Below, piece by piece: positions 53,099-61,097 of a DNA stretch of 64,000 bases (its first letter is position 1; every line of letters starts with the position of its first letter). A program made the translations under genes and the position numbers. Below the pieces are notes generated by a model. It was not told the DNA's origin. It made no database searches and was given only the letters and a program-made list of their open reading frames with translations. Source of the DNA: Variovorax guangxiensis (GTDB lineage: Bacteria; Pseudomonadota; Gammaproteobacteria; Burkholderiales; Burkholderiaceae_C); assembly GCF_003952165.1 (NCBI RefSeq), contig NZ_RXFT01000001.1:124001-188000 (forward strand). The letters run 5' to 3'.

Positions 53099-53302
53099 AT
53101 GCCCAAAATGAAGACCAAGAGCAGCGCGAAAAAACGTTTCCGCGTTCGTCCCGGTGGCACCGTCAAGCGCGGTCAAGCCTTCAAGCGTCACATCCTGACG
53201 AAGAAGACCACCAAGAACAAGCGTCACCTGCGTGGTGCAGTCGCAGTGCATGAAACCAACATGGTTTCTGTCGCCGCCATGCTGCCCGGCCGTAGCATCT
53301 AA
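53099..53302 (+). CDS. rpmI: 50S ribosomal protein L35
   Basis: A 67-aa basic protein, [20 protein letters not shown], then [18 protein letters not shown], a full-length bacterial L35. AAAGGAG lies just upstream. It is followed 24 bp later by rplT, with which it is translationally linked in other bacteria. Confidence 0.97.
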   Translation: MPKMKTKSSAKKRFRVRPGGTVKRGQAFKRHILTKKTTKNKRHLRGAVAVHETNMVSVAAMLPGRSI

Positions 53303-53326
53303 CTCAGACGAACAAGGAGTACACAC

Positions 53327-53686
53327 ATGCCTCGCGTCAAACGTGGTGTAACGGCTCGCGCCCGCCACAAGAAAGTTCTCGCACTCGCCAAGGGTTTCCG
53401 CGGTCGCCGCGGCAATGTCTTCCGCGTCGCCAAACAGGCGGTGATGAAGGCAGGCCAATACGCCTACCGTGACCGCCGTACCAAGAAGCGCGTGTTCCGT
53501 CAGCTGTGGATTGCGCGTATCAACGCCGCCTCGCGTGAACTGGGCCTGACCTACAGCCAGTTCGCCAACGGCATCCGCAAGGCCGGTATCGAGATCGACC
53601 GCAAGATGCTTGCGGACATCGCCGTGCACGACAAGGCCGCTTTTGCCGGCATCGTGGAGCAGGTCAAGGCCAAGCTGGCTGCTTGA
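53327..53686 (+). CDS. rplT: 50S ribosomal protein L20
   Basis: A 119-aa protein starting [24 protein letters not shown], with the usual arginine-rich N-terminal extension and globular C-terminus ([31 protein letters not shown]). L20 binds 23S rRNA early in assembly and represses its own operon. AAGGAG precedes the ATG. Confidence 0.98.
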   Translation: MPRVKRGVTARARHKKVLALAKGFRGRRGNVFRVAKQAVMKAGQYAYRDRRTKKRVFRQLWIARINAASRELGLTYSQFANGIRKAGIEIDRKMLADIAVHDKAAFAGIVEQVKAKLAA

Positions 53687-53707
53687 TTCTGCACAGCGGG
53701 GCGCTGC

Positions 53708-53772
53708 CTTCGGGCAGCTTCCTGCGCCCACGGCTCAAGGGCTGGCGCTTGAAAAGGCTCCAGCTCTTTTTT
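53708..53772 (+). terminator. Hairpins and internal terminator between rplT and pheS
   Basis: First comes GCTGCC-TTCG-GGCAGC (from about 53704), a UUCG tetraloop hairpin. Then AGGGCTGG pairs with CCAGCTCT (53738-53745 with 53760-53767, one G-U) and is followed by TTTTTT to 53772. This is a plausible partial terminator 27 bp before pheS that lowers or gates pheST expression. Confidence 0.55.
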
Positions 53773-53798
53773 ATTTCCCCTCGAAGATTTTTGTTGCT

Positions 53799-54875
53799 AT
53801 GAACGAGTTGGACTCCCTGGTCGACACCGCACGTGCCGCCTTCGCCGAAGCGAAGACACCCGCCGAGCTTGAAAACGCCAAGGCCCAGTTCCTCGGCAAG
53901 TCGGGCCGCATCACCGAGCTGATGAAGGGCATGGCCGCGCTGAGTGTCGAAGAGAAGAAGTCCCGCGGCGCCGCCATCAACGTCGCCAAGCAAGCCATCG
54001 AAGCCGCGCTGACCGACCGCCGCCAGCAGCTGGCCGACGAGGAGCTCTCGCTGCAACTGCGTGCCGAGGCGCTCGACGTGAGCCTGCCCGGCCGCCGCCG
54101 CATTTCGGGCGGCCTCCACCCTGTGAGCCGCACCCTGGAGCGCATCGAAGAGATCTTCTCCAGCATGGGCTTCGACGTGGCCGACGGCCCCGAGATCGAG
54201 AGCGACTGGCACAGCTTCACCTCGCTCAACAACCCGCCGAACCATCCTGCGCGTTCGATGCAGGACACCTTCTACGTCGACCTGAACGGCGACGACGGCA
54301 TCCCCTACAACCTGCGTCCGCACACGAGCCCGATGCAGGTGCGCTACGCCCACCAGCACATCAAGAAGTACGCCGCCGAGTTCGCCGCGGCCGCGGCCGA
54401 CACCACCGGCGCCGTGAAGGCGCCCGAGATCCGCGTGATCGCCCCGGGCCGCACCTACCGCGTCGACAGCGACGCCACCCACTCGCCCATGTTCCACCAG
54501 TGCGAAGGCCTGTGGCTTGGCGAGAACGTGAGCTTCAAGGACCTGAAGGTCGTCTTCACCGACTTCTGCCGCACCTTCTTCGAGCGCGACGACCTCGTGC
54601 TGCGCTTTCGCCCGAGCTTCTTCCCGTTCACCGAGCCGAGCGCCGAGATCGACATCCAGTTCGCGAGCGGCCCGCTGGCCGGCCGCTGGCTCGAAGTGTC
54701 GGGCTCGGGCCAGGTGCACCCGAACGTGGTGCGCAACATGGGTCTCGACCCCGAGCGCTACATCGGCTTCGCCTTCGGCATGGGCCCCGACCGGCTCACG
54801 ATGCTGCGCTACGGCGTGAACGACCTGCGCCTCTTCTTCGACGGCGACCTGCGTTTTCTCTCGCAGTTCCAGTAA
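53799..54875 (+). CDS. pheS: Phenylalanyl-tRNA synthetase alpha subunit
   Basis: A 358-aa class II subunit. The N-terminal coiled coil (about 1-85) contacts tRNA, and the catalytic core has [31 protein letters not shown] (motif 1), [19 protein letters not shown], and the motif 3 [17 protein letters not shown]. The ATG at 53799 ([19 protein letters not shown]) is the accepted start type; the frame extends upstream without support. Confidence 0.97.
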   Translation: MNELDSLVDTARAAFAEAKTPAELENAKAQFLGKSGRITELMKGMAALSVEEKKSRGAAINVAKQAIEAALTDRRQQLADEELSLQLRAEALDVSLPGRRRISGGLHPVSRTLERIEEIFSSMGFDVADGPEIESDWHSFTSLNNPPNHPARSMQDTFYVDLNGDDGIPYNLRPHTSPMQVRYAHQHIKKYAAEFAAAAADTTGAVKAPEIRVIAPGRTYRVDSDATHSPMFHQCEGLWLGENVSFKDLKVVFTDFCRTFFERDDLVLRFRPSFFPFTEPSAEIDIQFASGPLAGRWLEVSGSGQVHPNVVRNMGLDPERYIGFAFGMGPDRLTMLRYGVNDLRLFFDGDLRFLSQFQ

Positions 54876-54914
54876 GCACCCCATCACAGAAAAAACCAGA
54901 TCGAGATCGAAGAG

Positions 54915-57356
54915 ATGCAATTCCCGGAATCCTGGCTGCGCGAGTTCTGCAACCCGCCCATCGACAGCGCCGCACTGGCCGAAACGCTCACCATGGGCGG
55001 CTTCGAGGTGGAAGAGCGCCGTCCGGTGGCGCCGCCTTTCACGCGCATCGTGGTCGGCGAAATCAAGGAAGCCGTGCAGCACCCGAATGCCGATCGCCTG
55101 CGCGTGTGCCAGGTCGACGCGGGGCAGGGTGCCCTGCTGAACATCGTGTGCGGCGCGCCCAATGCGCGCGTCGGCATCAAGGTGCCGTGCGCGCTGGTCG
55201 GCGCCGAACTGCCGCCGGGTGAGGACGGCAAGCCCTTTCTCATCAAGCTCGGCAAGCTGCGCGGCGTGGAAAGCCAGGGCATGCTGTGCTCGGCGCGCGA
55301 ACTGCAGCTGAGCGAAGACCACGGCGGCCTGCTCGAGCTCGACGCCGATGCGCCCATCGGTGCCGACGTGCGCGACGTGCTCAAGCTCGACGACATGCTG
55401 CTCACGCTGAAGCTCACGCCCAACCTGGCGCACGGCCTCAGCGTCTACGGCGTGGCACGCGAGCTGGCCGCTCTCACCGGCGCGCCGCTCAAGACGCCCG
55501 AGATCGCACCGGTCGCCACCTCGTTCGCCGACGTGCTGCCGGTGAAGGTCGAGGCCGCCGAGCTCTGCGGCCGCTTCTCGGGCCGCATCATGCGCGGCGT
55601 GAACACCAAGGTCGCGACGCCGGCCTGGATGGTCGAGCGCCTCGCGCGCTGCGGCCAGCGCAGCGTGACGCCGCTGGTCGACATCTCCAACTACGTGATG
55701 TTCGAGTACGGCCAGCCCAGCCACATCTTCGACCTCGACAAGATCCACGGCGGCCTCACGGTGCGCTGGGGCAAGCCGGGCGAGCAGCTCAAGCTGCTCA
55801 ATGGCAACACGATCACCGTCGACGACAAGGTCGGCGTGATCGCCGACGACCGCGAAGTCGAGTCGCTCGCCGGCATCATGGGCGGCGATGCCACCTCGGT
55901 GTCGGACGACACGCGCAACATCTACGTCGAAGCCGCCTTCTGGTGGCCCGAGGCCGTGCAGGGGCGTTCGCGCCGCTTCAACTTCTCGACCGACGCGGGA
56001 CATCGCTACGAGCGCGGCGTCGATCCGAGCCGCACGGTCCAGATCATCGAGCGCATCACGCAGCTGATCGCCGAGATCTGCGGCGGCCAGGCCGGCCGCA
56101 TGGACGACCAGACGCTGAGCGTGCCTCAAGCCGTGCCCGTCACGCTGCGTGTGGCGCGCGCCTCGCGCGTGATCGGCATGCCGCTGACGCAGGCCCAGTG
56201 CGCCGAGGCGCTGAACCGCCTCGGCTTCGCCATCACCGAAGGCGAAGGCACGCTGACCGTGACCCCGCCGCCGCACCGCTTCGACCTGCTGATCGAGGAA
56301 GACCTGATCGAGGAGGTCGCGCGCCTGATCGGCTTCAACAACCTGCCGACCACCGCGCCGCTCGCGCCCATCACCGCGCGCGTGCGTCCCGAGGCGCAGC
56401 GCAGCCGCTTCGCAGTTCGTCGCAGCATCGCCGCGCTGGGCTACCAGGAAACGATCAACTTCAGCTTCGTCGAAGCGCACTGGGAGCAGGACCTGGCCGG
56501 CAACGCCAACCCCGTGAAGCTGCTGAACCCCATCGCCAGCCAGATGAGCGTGATGCGCTCTTCGCTGATGGGGTCGCTGCTGCAGGTGCTCAAGTTCAAC
56601 CTCGACCGCAAGGCGCCGCGCGTGCGCGTGTTCGAGCTGGGGCGCGTGTTCATGCGCGACGACAGCGTCGTCACCACCGACAGCACCGTGCGCGGCGTGA
56701 GCCAGCCGATGCGCGTGGCGGGCCTCGCATGGGGCGACGCCGACGAGGCGCGCTGGGACGGCAAGCCGCAGCGCATCGATTTCTACGACGTGAAAGGCGA
56801 CGTCGAGGCGCTGCTCGCGCCGCTGCGGCCCGTCTTCGAGGCGGCCGAGCATCCGGCCCTGCACCCGGGCCGTTCGGCACGCGTGCTGGTCGACGGCAAG
56901 GCCATCGGCTTCGTCGGCGAACTGCATCCGCGCTGGCGCCAGAAGTGGGACTTCGCGCAGGCGCCCGTGCTGTTCGAACTCGACCTCGACGCCGTCACCG
57001 CGCGCCTCGTGCCCGTGGCGCAGCCGGTGCCCAGGCACCAGGCCGTCGAGCGCGACATCGCCGTCGTGGTGGCCGAGGCGGTCACGCACGACGCGCTGAT
57101 GCAGGCCATCCGCTCCACCGCAGCGGCCAAGGGCCTGCTGCGCGACGCCGTGCTGTTCGACATCTACCGTCCGCAGCCGCTGCGCGACGGTGCGGTGGCC
57201 GCCGCCGGCGCGCTGGCGCAGGGCGAGAAGAGCATGGCGGTGCGCCTGAGCTTCCAGAGCGACAGCGCCACGCTGACGGACGAGCAGGTCGAGCCCGCTG
57301 TCCGCGCGATCGTCGAACAACTGGGCGCCAAGCTCGGCGGCCGCTTGAGGGGGTGA
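54915..57356 (+). CDS. pheT: Phenylalanyl-tRNA synthetase beta subunit
   Basis: An 813-aa subunit with N-terminal EMAP/tRNA-binding-like domain (about 40-150; VGEIKEAVQHPNADRLRVCQVD), B3/B4 editing domain, B5 domain, class-II-like core (DLIEEVARLIGFNNLP, ETINFSFV), and the C-terminal FDX-ACB domain (PRHQAVERDIAVVVAEAVTHD, ending LVEPAVRAIVEQLGAKL-like). It is 39 bp after pheS and overlaps or abuts ihfA. Confidence 0.97.
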   Translation: MQFPESWLREFCNPPIDSAALAETLTMGGFEVEERRPVAPPFTRIVVGEIKEAVQHPNADRLRVCQVDAGQGALLNIVCGAPNARVGIKVPCALVGAELPPGEDGKPFLIKLGKLRGVESQGMLCSARELQLSEDHGGLLELDADAPIGADVRDVLKLDDMLLTLKLTPNLAHGLSVYGVARELAALTGAPLKTPEIAPVATSFADVLPVKVEAAELCGRFSGRIMRGVNTKVATPAWMVERLARCGQRSVTPLVDISNYVMFEYGQPSHIFDLDKIHGGLTVRWGKPGEQLKLLNGNTITVDDKVGVIADDREVESLAGIMGGDATSVSDDTRNIYVEAAFWWPEAVQGRSRRFNFSTDAGHRYERGVDPSRTVQIIERITQLIAEICGGQAGRMDDQTLSVPQAVPVTLRVARASRVIGMPLTQAQCAEALNRLGFAITEGEGTLTVTPPPHRFDLLIEEDLIEEVARLIGFNNLPTTAPLAPITARVRPEAQRSRFAVRRSIAALGYQETINFSFVEAHWEQDLAGNANPVKLLNPIASQMSVMRSSLMGSLLQVLKFNLDRKAPRVRVFELGRVFMRDDSVVTTDSTVRGVSQPMRVAGLAWGDADEARWDGKPQRIDFYDVKGDVEALLAPLRPVFEAAEHPALHPGRSARVLVDGKAIGFVGELHPRWRQKWDFAQAPVLFELDLDAVTARLVPVAQPVPRHQAVERDIAVVVAEAVTHDALMQAIRSTAAAKGLLRDAVLFDIYRPQPLRDGAVAAAGALAQGEKSMAVRLSFQSDSATLTDEQVEPAVRAIVEQLGAKLGGRLRG

Positions 57357-57361
57357 TGAGA

Positions 57362-57733
57362 ATGAACGCTGCCGAATTCACGCTCGAGGCTCTGGAAACG
57401 CCTGCGCTCACCAAGGCGCATCTCGCCGACCTGCTGTTCGAGCAGATCGGCCTGAACAAGCGTGAGTCCAAGGACATGGTCGAGGCGTTCTTCGAGCTCG
57501 TGGCCAACAGCCTCATCGAAGGCACGGACGTGAAGATCTCGGGCTTCGGCAACTTCCAGATCCGCGTGAAGGCGCCCCGGCCCGGGCGCAATCCGCGCAC
57601 AGGCGAAGCCATTCCGATCGGCGAGCGCCGCGTGGCGACGTTCCATGCGAGCGCCAAGCTCAAGGAGCAGATTCACGGAAGCATCGATCAAGGCGGGACA
57701 TCCGAAGTCGAGTGGAGCCTCGGCTCCGAATAA
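57362..57733 (+). CDS. ihfA: Integration host factor alpha subunit
   Basis: A 123-aa DNA-bending protein of the HU/IHF family. ALTKAHLADLLFEQIGLNKRESKDMVEAFFELV forms the dimerisation helices. The beta arm has ISGFGNFQIRVKAPRPGRNPRTGEAIPIGERRVATFHASAKLK with the intercalating Pro in R-N-P-R-T-G. It is longer than E. coli IHF-alpha (99 aa) at both ends. The ATG at 57362 has GAGGGGG at good distance; the ATG at 57356, which overlaps the pheT stop, is too close. It is downstream of pheT as in most proteobacteria. Confidence 0.95.
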   Translation: MNAAEFTLEALETPALTKAHLADLLFEQIGLNKRESKDMVEAFFELVANSLIEGTDVKISGFGNFQIRVKAPRPGRNPRTGEAIPIGERRVATFHASAKLKEQIHGSIDQGGTSEVEWSLGSE

Positions 57734-57798
57734 GTGCTTGGTGCTGCGCGGCCGCGTAGAGTAATCTCTGAGGTTTCCCGCGCACAGTCTTGATTTCA

Positions 57799-58257
57799 AT
57801 GGAGAAAACGCTCCCTCCGATCCCCGTCAAACGCTACTTCACCATCGGTGAGGTCGGCGAGCTGTGCGGCGTCAAGCCGCACGTGCTGCGTTATTGGGAG
57901 CAGGAGTTCACGCAGCTGCGCCCGATGAAGCGGCGCGGCAACCGCCGCTACTACCAGCACCACGAGGTGCTCATGATCCGCCGCATCCGCGATCTGCTCT
58001 ACGACCAGGGCTTCACGATCAGCGGCGCGCGCAACAAACTGCAGGAACTGGTGCAGGGCGAGCGCGACCGCCGCAAGGCGGGCGAAGTGCCGCTCGAAGG
58101 CGTGGAGGCCATCGAGATCGACCAGGAGGAGTTCGACGCCACCATCGTCGAGGATTCGCCCGCGTCCGCAGCCGTGCAGACGGCCGATCTTTCGCAGCTG
58201 CTGCACCTTCGTCGCGAACTATTTGAAATTCGTGAGCTGCTGACCGTCGGGCGCTGA
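57799..58257 (+). CDS. MerR-family transcriptional regulator (IhfA-linked type)
   Basis: A 152-aa protein starting MEKTLPPIPVKRYFTIGEVGELCGVKPHVLRYWEQEFTQLRPMKRRGNRRYYQHHEV: a MerR winged helix-turn-helix followed by a coiled coil (about 75-110) and an acidic tail. This is the small MerR-like gene conserved downstream of ihfA in proteobacteria. It lacks metal-binding cysteines of heavy-metal MerRs. It is the last gene of the thrS operon; the tRNA-Pro gene starts 26 bp later with its own -10 box. Confidence 0.92.
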   Translation: MEKTLPPIPVKRYFTIGEVGELCGVKPHVLRYWEQEFTQLRPMKRRGNRRYYQHHEVLMIRRIRDLLYDQGFTISGARNKLQELVQGERDRRKAGEVPLEGVEAIEIDQEEFDATIVEDSPASAAVQTADLSQLLHLRRELFEIRELLTVGR

Positions 58258-58268
58258 ATTTCCAAGGC

Positions 58269-58274
58269 TATAAT
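58269..58274 (+). promoter_or_regulatory. -10 box of tRNA-Pro
   Basis: A perfect TATAAT lies 10 bp before the tRNA gene, in line with a short tRNA leader. No good -35 is visible at 17 bp, so the tRNA may also be co-transcribed from upstream. Confidence 0.6.
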
Positions 58275-58283
58275 CGAGAGCTT

Positions 58284-58360
58284 CGGTGTGTGGCGCAGCC
58301 TGGTAGCGCACTTGCATGGGGTGCAAGGGGTCGAAGGTTCGAATCCTTTCACACCGACCA
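58284..58360 (+). tRNA. tRNA-Pro(GGG)
   Basis: A 77-nt cloverleaf including an encoded CCA. The acceptor arms CGGTGTG / CACACCG are followed by ACCA. The anticodon stem CTTGC / GCAAG closes a 7-nt loop ATGGGGT, giving anticodon GGG (reads CCC and CCT). The T-arm GGTTCGAATCC is canonical. The C1-G72 pair starting with C is typical of bacterial tRNA-Pro. Confidence 0.97.
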
Positions 58361-58378
58361 AAGTCAGTAGATGGAACA

Positions 58379-58411
58379 ACGGCTTACGCTCAAAAGGCGT
58401 AAGCCGTTTTT
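58379..58411 (+). terminator. Intrinsic terminator after tRNA-Pro
   Basis: The perfect 11-bp stem ACGGCTTACGC / GCGTAAGCCGT with a 7-nt loop is followed by TTTTT, 19 bp after the tRNA. Confidence 0.9.
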
Positions 58412-58436
58412 CTTTGGGCCCCCCGATCGCCGCGGC

Positions 58437-58560
58437 CAAAAAAAAGCTCACCCAAGGGTGAGCTGAAGGACCCCGTTCTCGCATGGGGTCGGAGGGAGGA
58501 GCCCGCCGGAGGGAGGCGGGCAAGGCGATGATCGCGACCAATCTGGGAGACATCGAGGAC
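58437..58560 (-). ncRNA. Candidate minus-strand sRNA with anti-Shine-Dalgarno loops
   Basis: There is no gene here, but on the minus strand three structures follow each other. A hairpin CCCGCC-TCCCTCC-GGCGGG (58520-58502) exposes a pyrimidine loop complementary to ribosome-binding sites. A single-stranded linker CTCCTCCCTCC (58501-58491) comes next. Then a hairpin GACCCC-N10-GGGGTC (58490-58469), and finally a Rho-independent terminator AGCTCACC-CTTG-GGTGAGCT (58464-58445) with eight T. This layout matches Hfq-binding regulatory RNAs with CCUCCUCCC motifs. The 5' end is not defined, and the interval is a minimum estimate. Confidence 0.6.
58445..58464 (-). terminator. Strong minus-strand terminator with no known gene
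   Basis: The stem AGCTCACC / GGTGAGCT with loop CTTG is followed by eight T on the minus strand. No minus-strand protein gene ends here, so it supports the sRNA candidate. Confidence 0.8.
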
Positions 58561-58667
58561 GAGTCGCCTGTTTCGGGGCTCTCGTGCGGCGATTCCGAAG
58601 AAATGCGGACGCCCCGGAATTAGTTCCTTTGTTTGCTGTGCCTTCGCGCCTATCCTTCGCGCCCAAC

Positions 58668-58934
58668 ATGAATCCCGCACAGCAACTGCAACTCCTCGTC
58701 GACCTGCCCGATGGCTGGTCCAGCCGCATCGACATCAAGCGCACCACCAACGGCCGTTACGCCGGCGTTGCCGAACTGAATCTGCGAGGGCTCAGGCGCG
58801 GCGTGCTGGTCTTCATGCAGCAGCCCACGCTGGAAGCCGCGCTGCAGCGCGTGCGGTTGCGGGCCAGCCAGTTCGCAAGAGAACGGCTCGTCTCGCAGGA
58901 CGCGCCGTCGAAGAGGGGGGCGAGGCCCGCCTGA
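58668..58934 (+). CDS. Small hypothetical protein, 88 aa
   Basis: Starts ATG 58668 (MNPAQQLQLLVDLPDGWSSRIDIKRTTNGRYAGVAEL). The C-terminal half has LNLRGLRRGVLVFMQQPTLEAALQRVRLRASQFARERL, ending in a basic disordered tail. It is compact, probably cytosolic, basic, and no family was recognised. Codon use resembles the neighbours. The open frame extends 28 codons upstream with poor composition. Moderately confident that it is a gene; function unknown. Confidence 0.6.
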   Translation: MNPAQQLQLLVDLPDGWSSRIDIKRTTNGRYAGVAELNLRGLRRGVLVFMQQPTLEAALQRVRLRASQFARERLVSQDAPSKRGARPA

Positions 58935-59046
58935 AGAAGCCGCGTCGGGAGGTTGGTGTTTCCTATCCCGCGGATGAGGATTCCCAACCCACGAAGCGTC
59001 GCTCCTGCGGCACCATCAGGCGTCACTCCCACTCCAGGATCACGCC

Positions 59047-59124
59047 ATGAAAGCATTCAGAAGACTCGTCGGCGGCGCCATCTCCATCGCCGGAGCCGTG
59101 GTGCTCATCACTCAGCATCTTTAG
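59047..59124 (+). CDS. Candidate microprotein with one transmembrane segment, 25 aa
   Basis: An ATG-to-TAG frame preceded by AGGATC, with a basic start (MKAFRRLVGG) and a hydrophobic stretch GAISIAGAVVLITQHL, as in small membrane proteins. It lies alone in a 244-bp gap between the 88-aa protein and the convergent DipZ gene. Too short for statistical support; expression evidence would be needed to accept it. Confidence 0.35.
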   Translation: MKAFRRLVGGAISIAGAVVLITQHL

Positions 59125-59178
59125 CATCCTTCGCATCTTCAGGCAGCAGGGAGATGAGCGCTGCCCCGCCGTCCATCA

Positions 59179-60969
59179 TCAGCCGAATGTGAACGCGTAG
59201 GCCTGCGCGCCCGCGTCCAGAAACTCGATCTCGAACAGTCGGTCCTTCACGTCCGACGTCTGTCGCACCAGCTGATAGAGCCGCTGCCCGTCGATGACGC
59301 CGTTGCCTTGCGCGTCGGTGTCCGTGCCATGGTCAGTGAGCGGCGGCGCGCCGTCGATCCGTACCCTGAAGCGCACCGGCTTCCCGTCCGCCGATGGCCC
59401 GAGCACCAGGTGCAGGTCGCGCGCGTGGAAGCGATAGGCGATGCGGCCGTTTGGCTGCACCAGCACCGCACGCTCTCCTTCCACCTTCCACTCGCCGGCC
59501 AGCGTCCACTGATTGATGCGCAGCGCCGAAACCCCTGAATAGACCCGTGCGCGATCATTCGAGATGCCACCGGGCGACGCGAAGTTGCGCGCCTGCCCGT
59601 ACCCCAGGTAGGTCTCGCCCGAAAGAGCCGGCTCCGCGGCTGCCGCAGCTTGCGTGCCCTTGCCCTCGGGCGAGACAAGTGCCCGCGAATCAACCGGCCT
59701 GCCGCCTTCCGCCAGCAGTTGCTGAATGGCCTGCTCCGACTTCGCATACTGCCCCTCGCCGAACTGGTGGTGCCTGATGCGCCCCTGCGCGTCCACGAGA
59801 TAGAAGGCCGGCCAGTACTGGTTGCCGAAGGCGCGCCAGATCGCGTAGTTGCTGTCGACGGCCACCGGGAAACCGATGCCCAGGTCCTTGGTCGCGCGGC
59901 GCACGTTGGCCGGCTGCTTCTCGAACGCGAACTCCGGCGTGTGGACGCCCACCACCACCAGCCCGGCGTCCCTGTACTTCTCGGCCCACGCGCGAACGTA
60001 GGGCAGGGTGCGCAGGCAGTTGATGCAGGAGTAGGTCCAGAAGTCGACCAGCGCGACCTTGCCGCGAAGGCTCTCTGGCGTGAGCGGGGTCGAGTTGATC
60101 CACTCGGTGGCGCCTGCGAGCGACGGGAGCATGCCCTCGTCGGGCAGCGTCAGCGAAGGCCTCTTGGGCTCGGGCTGCGTCGACGTCAGCATCAGGCCGC
60201 CGGGGTCGACGGATGCCTGCGGCGCGGACACAGGCTGCTGCGACGGCATCGGCATGCCGATCCTCTCCACCAGGGCCTTCTCCAGCGCCGAGGTCGTGCC
60301 GATCGACAGCTGCGCGAGCAGCCCCGTGTCCAGCCCCGACGCGATGGCCGCCACGCCCGCGAGCACCGCCACGCCGGCCACGCGGCGAGCCCATTCGCCC
60401 GCGTGCAGCGACCCCTTCATCGCCGAGAACACTCGCCCGCCGAAGAGCAGCGCCGCCGCCAGCGAGGTGCACGCGCCAGCCGCATAGGCCAGCAGCAGCA
60501 GCGAGGTGCCGACGCTCGCGCCGTTGAGCGCCGCACCCGTCAGGATCAGCCCCAGGATCGGCCCCGCGCAGGGTGCCCACAGGAATCCGGTGCCGATGCC
60601 CAGCAGCAGCGGCGAGAACACCGACGCCTTCGCGTCCGTCGCCGGCCCGGACAGCCGAAGCCCCAGCGCCACCAGCGGCCGGGTCAGCCGATCGGCCACC
60701 GAGGGAAACAGCAGCGTCACACCGAACAGCGCCAGCAGCGCGATCGCCGTATGGCGCCCGTACTCGTTGAGCGCCACGACCCAGCCGCCGCCCACGGCCG
60801 CCAGCGTGGCGACGGCCGAGAACGCCAGCGCCATGCCCAGCAGCATCGGTAGGCCGTGCGAGCGGAACGGCCGGTCGGCGCGCGCGAACACGAAGGGGAG
60901 CACGGGCAGGATGCACGGGCTCAGGATGGTGAGCACGCCACCGAGGTAGGCAACGATGAGGAGGAACAT
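59179..60969 (-). CDS. DipZ-type protein: CcdA membrane domain, TlpA-like thioredoxin, carbohydrate-binding-like C-terminus
   Basis: A 596-aa fusion. The N-terminal DsbD/CcdA membrane domain (about 1-235; six helices, redox Cys in SPCILPVLPF and APCAGP) passes electrons across the membrane. A linker (about 240-280) precedes a periplasmic thioredoxin-like domain (about 285-420) with redox pair Cys315-x-x-Cys318 in YSCINCLRTLPYVRAW and cis-Pro in YWPAFYLVD. The last 150 residues (GETYLGYGQARNFASPG) resemble the C-terminal domain of mycobacterial DipZ. It probably reduces disulfides or cytochrome c / sulfenic acids in the periplasm. Confidence 0.9.
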   Translation of the reverse strand: MFLLIVAYLGGVLTILSPCILPVLPFVFARADRPFRSHGLPMLLGMALAFSAVATLAAVGGGWVVALNEYGRHTAIALLALFGVTLLFPSVADRLTRPLVALGLRLSGPATDAKASVFSPLLLGIGTGFLWAPCAGPILGLILTGAALNGASVGTSLLLLAYAAGACTSLAAALLFGGRVFSAMKGSLHAGEWARRVAGVAVLAGVAAIASGLDTGLLAQLSIGTTSALEKALVERIGMPMPSQQPVSAPQASVDPGGLMLTSTQPEPKRPSLTLPDEGMLPSLAGATEWINSTPLTPESLRGKVALVDFWTYSCINCLRTLPYVRAWAEKYRDAGLVVVGVHTPEFAFEKQPANVRRATKDLGIGFPVAVDSNYAIWRAFGNQYWPAFYLVDAQGRIRHHQFGEGQYAKSEQAIQQLLAEGGRPVDSRALVSPEGKGTQAAAAAEPALSGETYLGYGQARNFASPGGISNDRARVYSGVSALRINQWTLAGEWKVEGERAVLVQPNGRIAYRFHARDLHLVLGPSADGKPVRFRVRIDGAPPLTDHGTDTDAQGNGVIDGQRLYQLVRQTSDVKDRLFEIEFLDAGAQAYAFTFG

Positions 60970-61097
60970 GGTCGGATTCCTGTCGGTGAATGTTGTCGAT
61001 GAATGGCTGAAAAGAAAAGTCGGAGGCGAGCGGGGGCCTTCGCGGTCTCGCCATGCGAGCCGCTTCTTCGTCGGTCAGTGATTGGGGGGGCGGCGGC

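Noticed and set aside
53664..57320. 1218-codon minus ORF opposite pheS/pheT
   Set aside because: Shadow of the synthetase genes; His/Arg/Ala-rich without domains.
58448..58750. Minus-strand ORF over the sRNA candidate
   Set aside because: Cys/Pro/Arg-rich low-complexity translation without ribosome site; the strand's structure fits an RNA instead.
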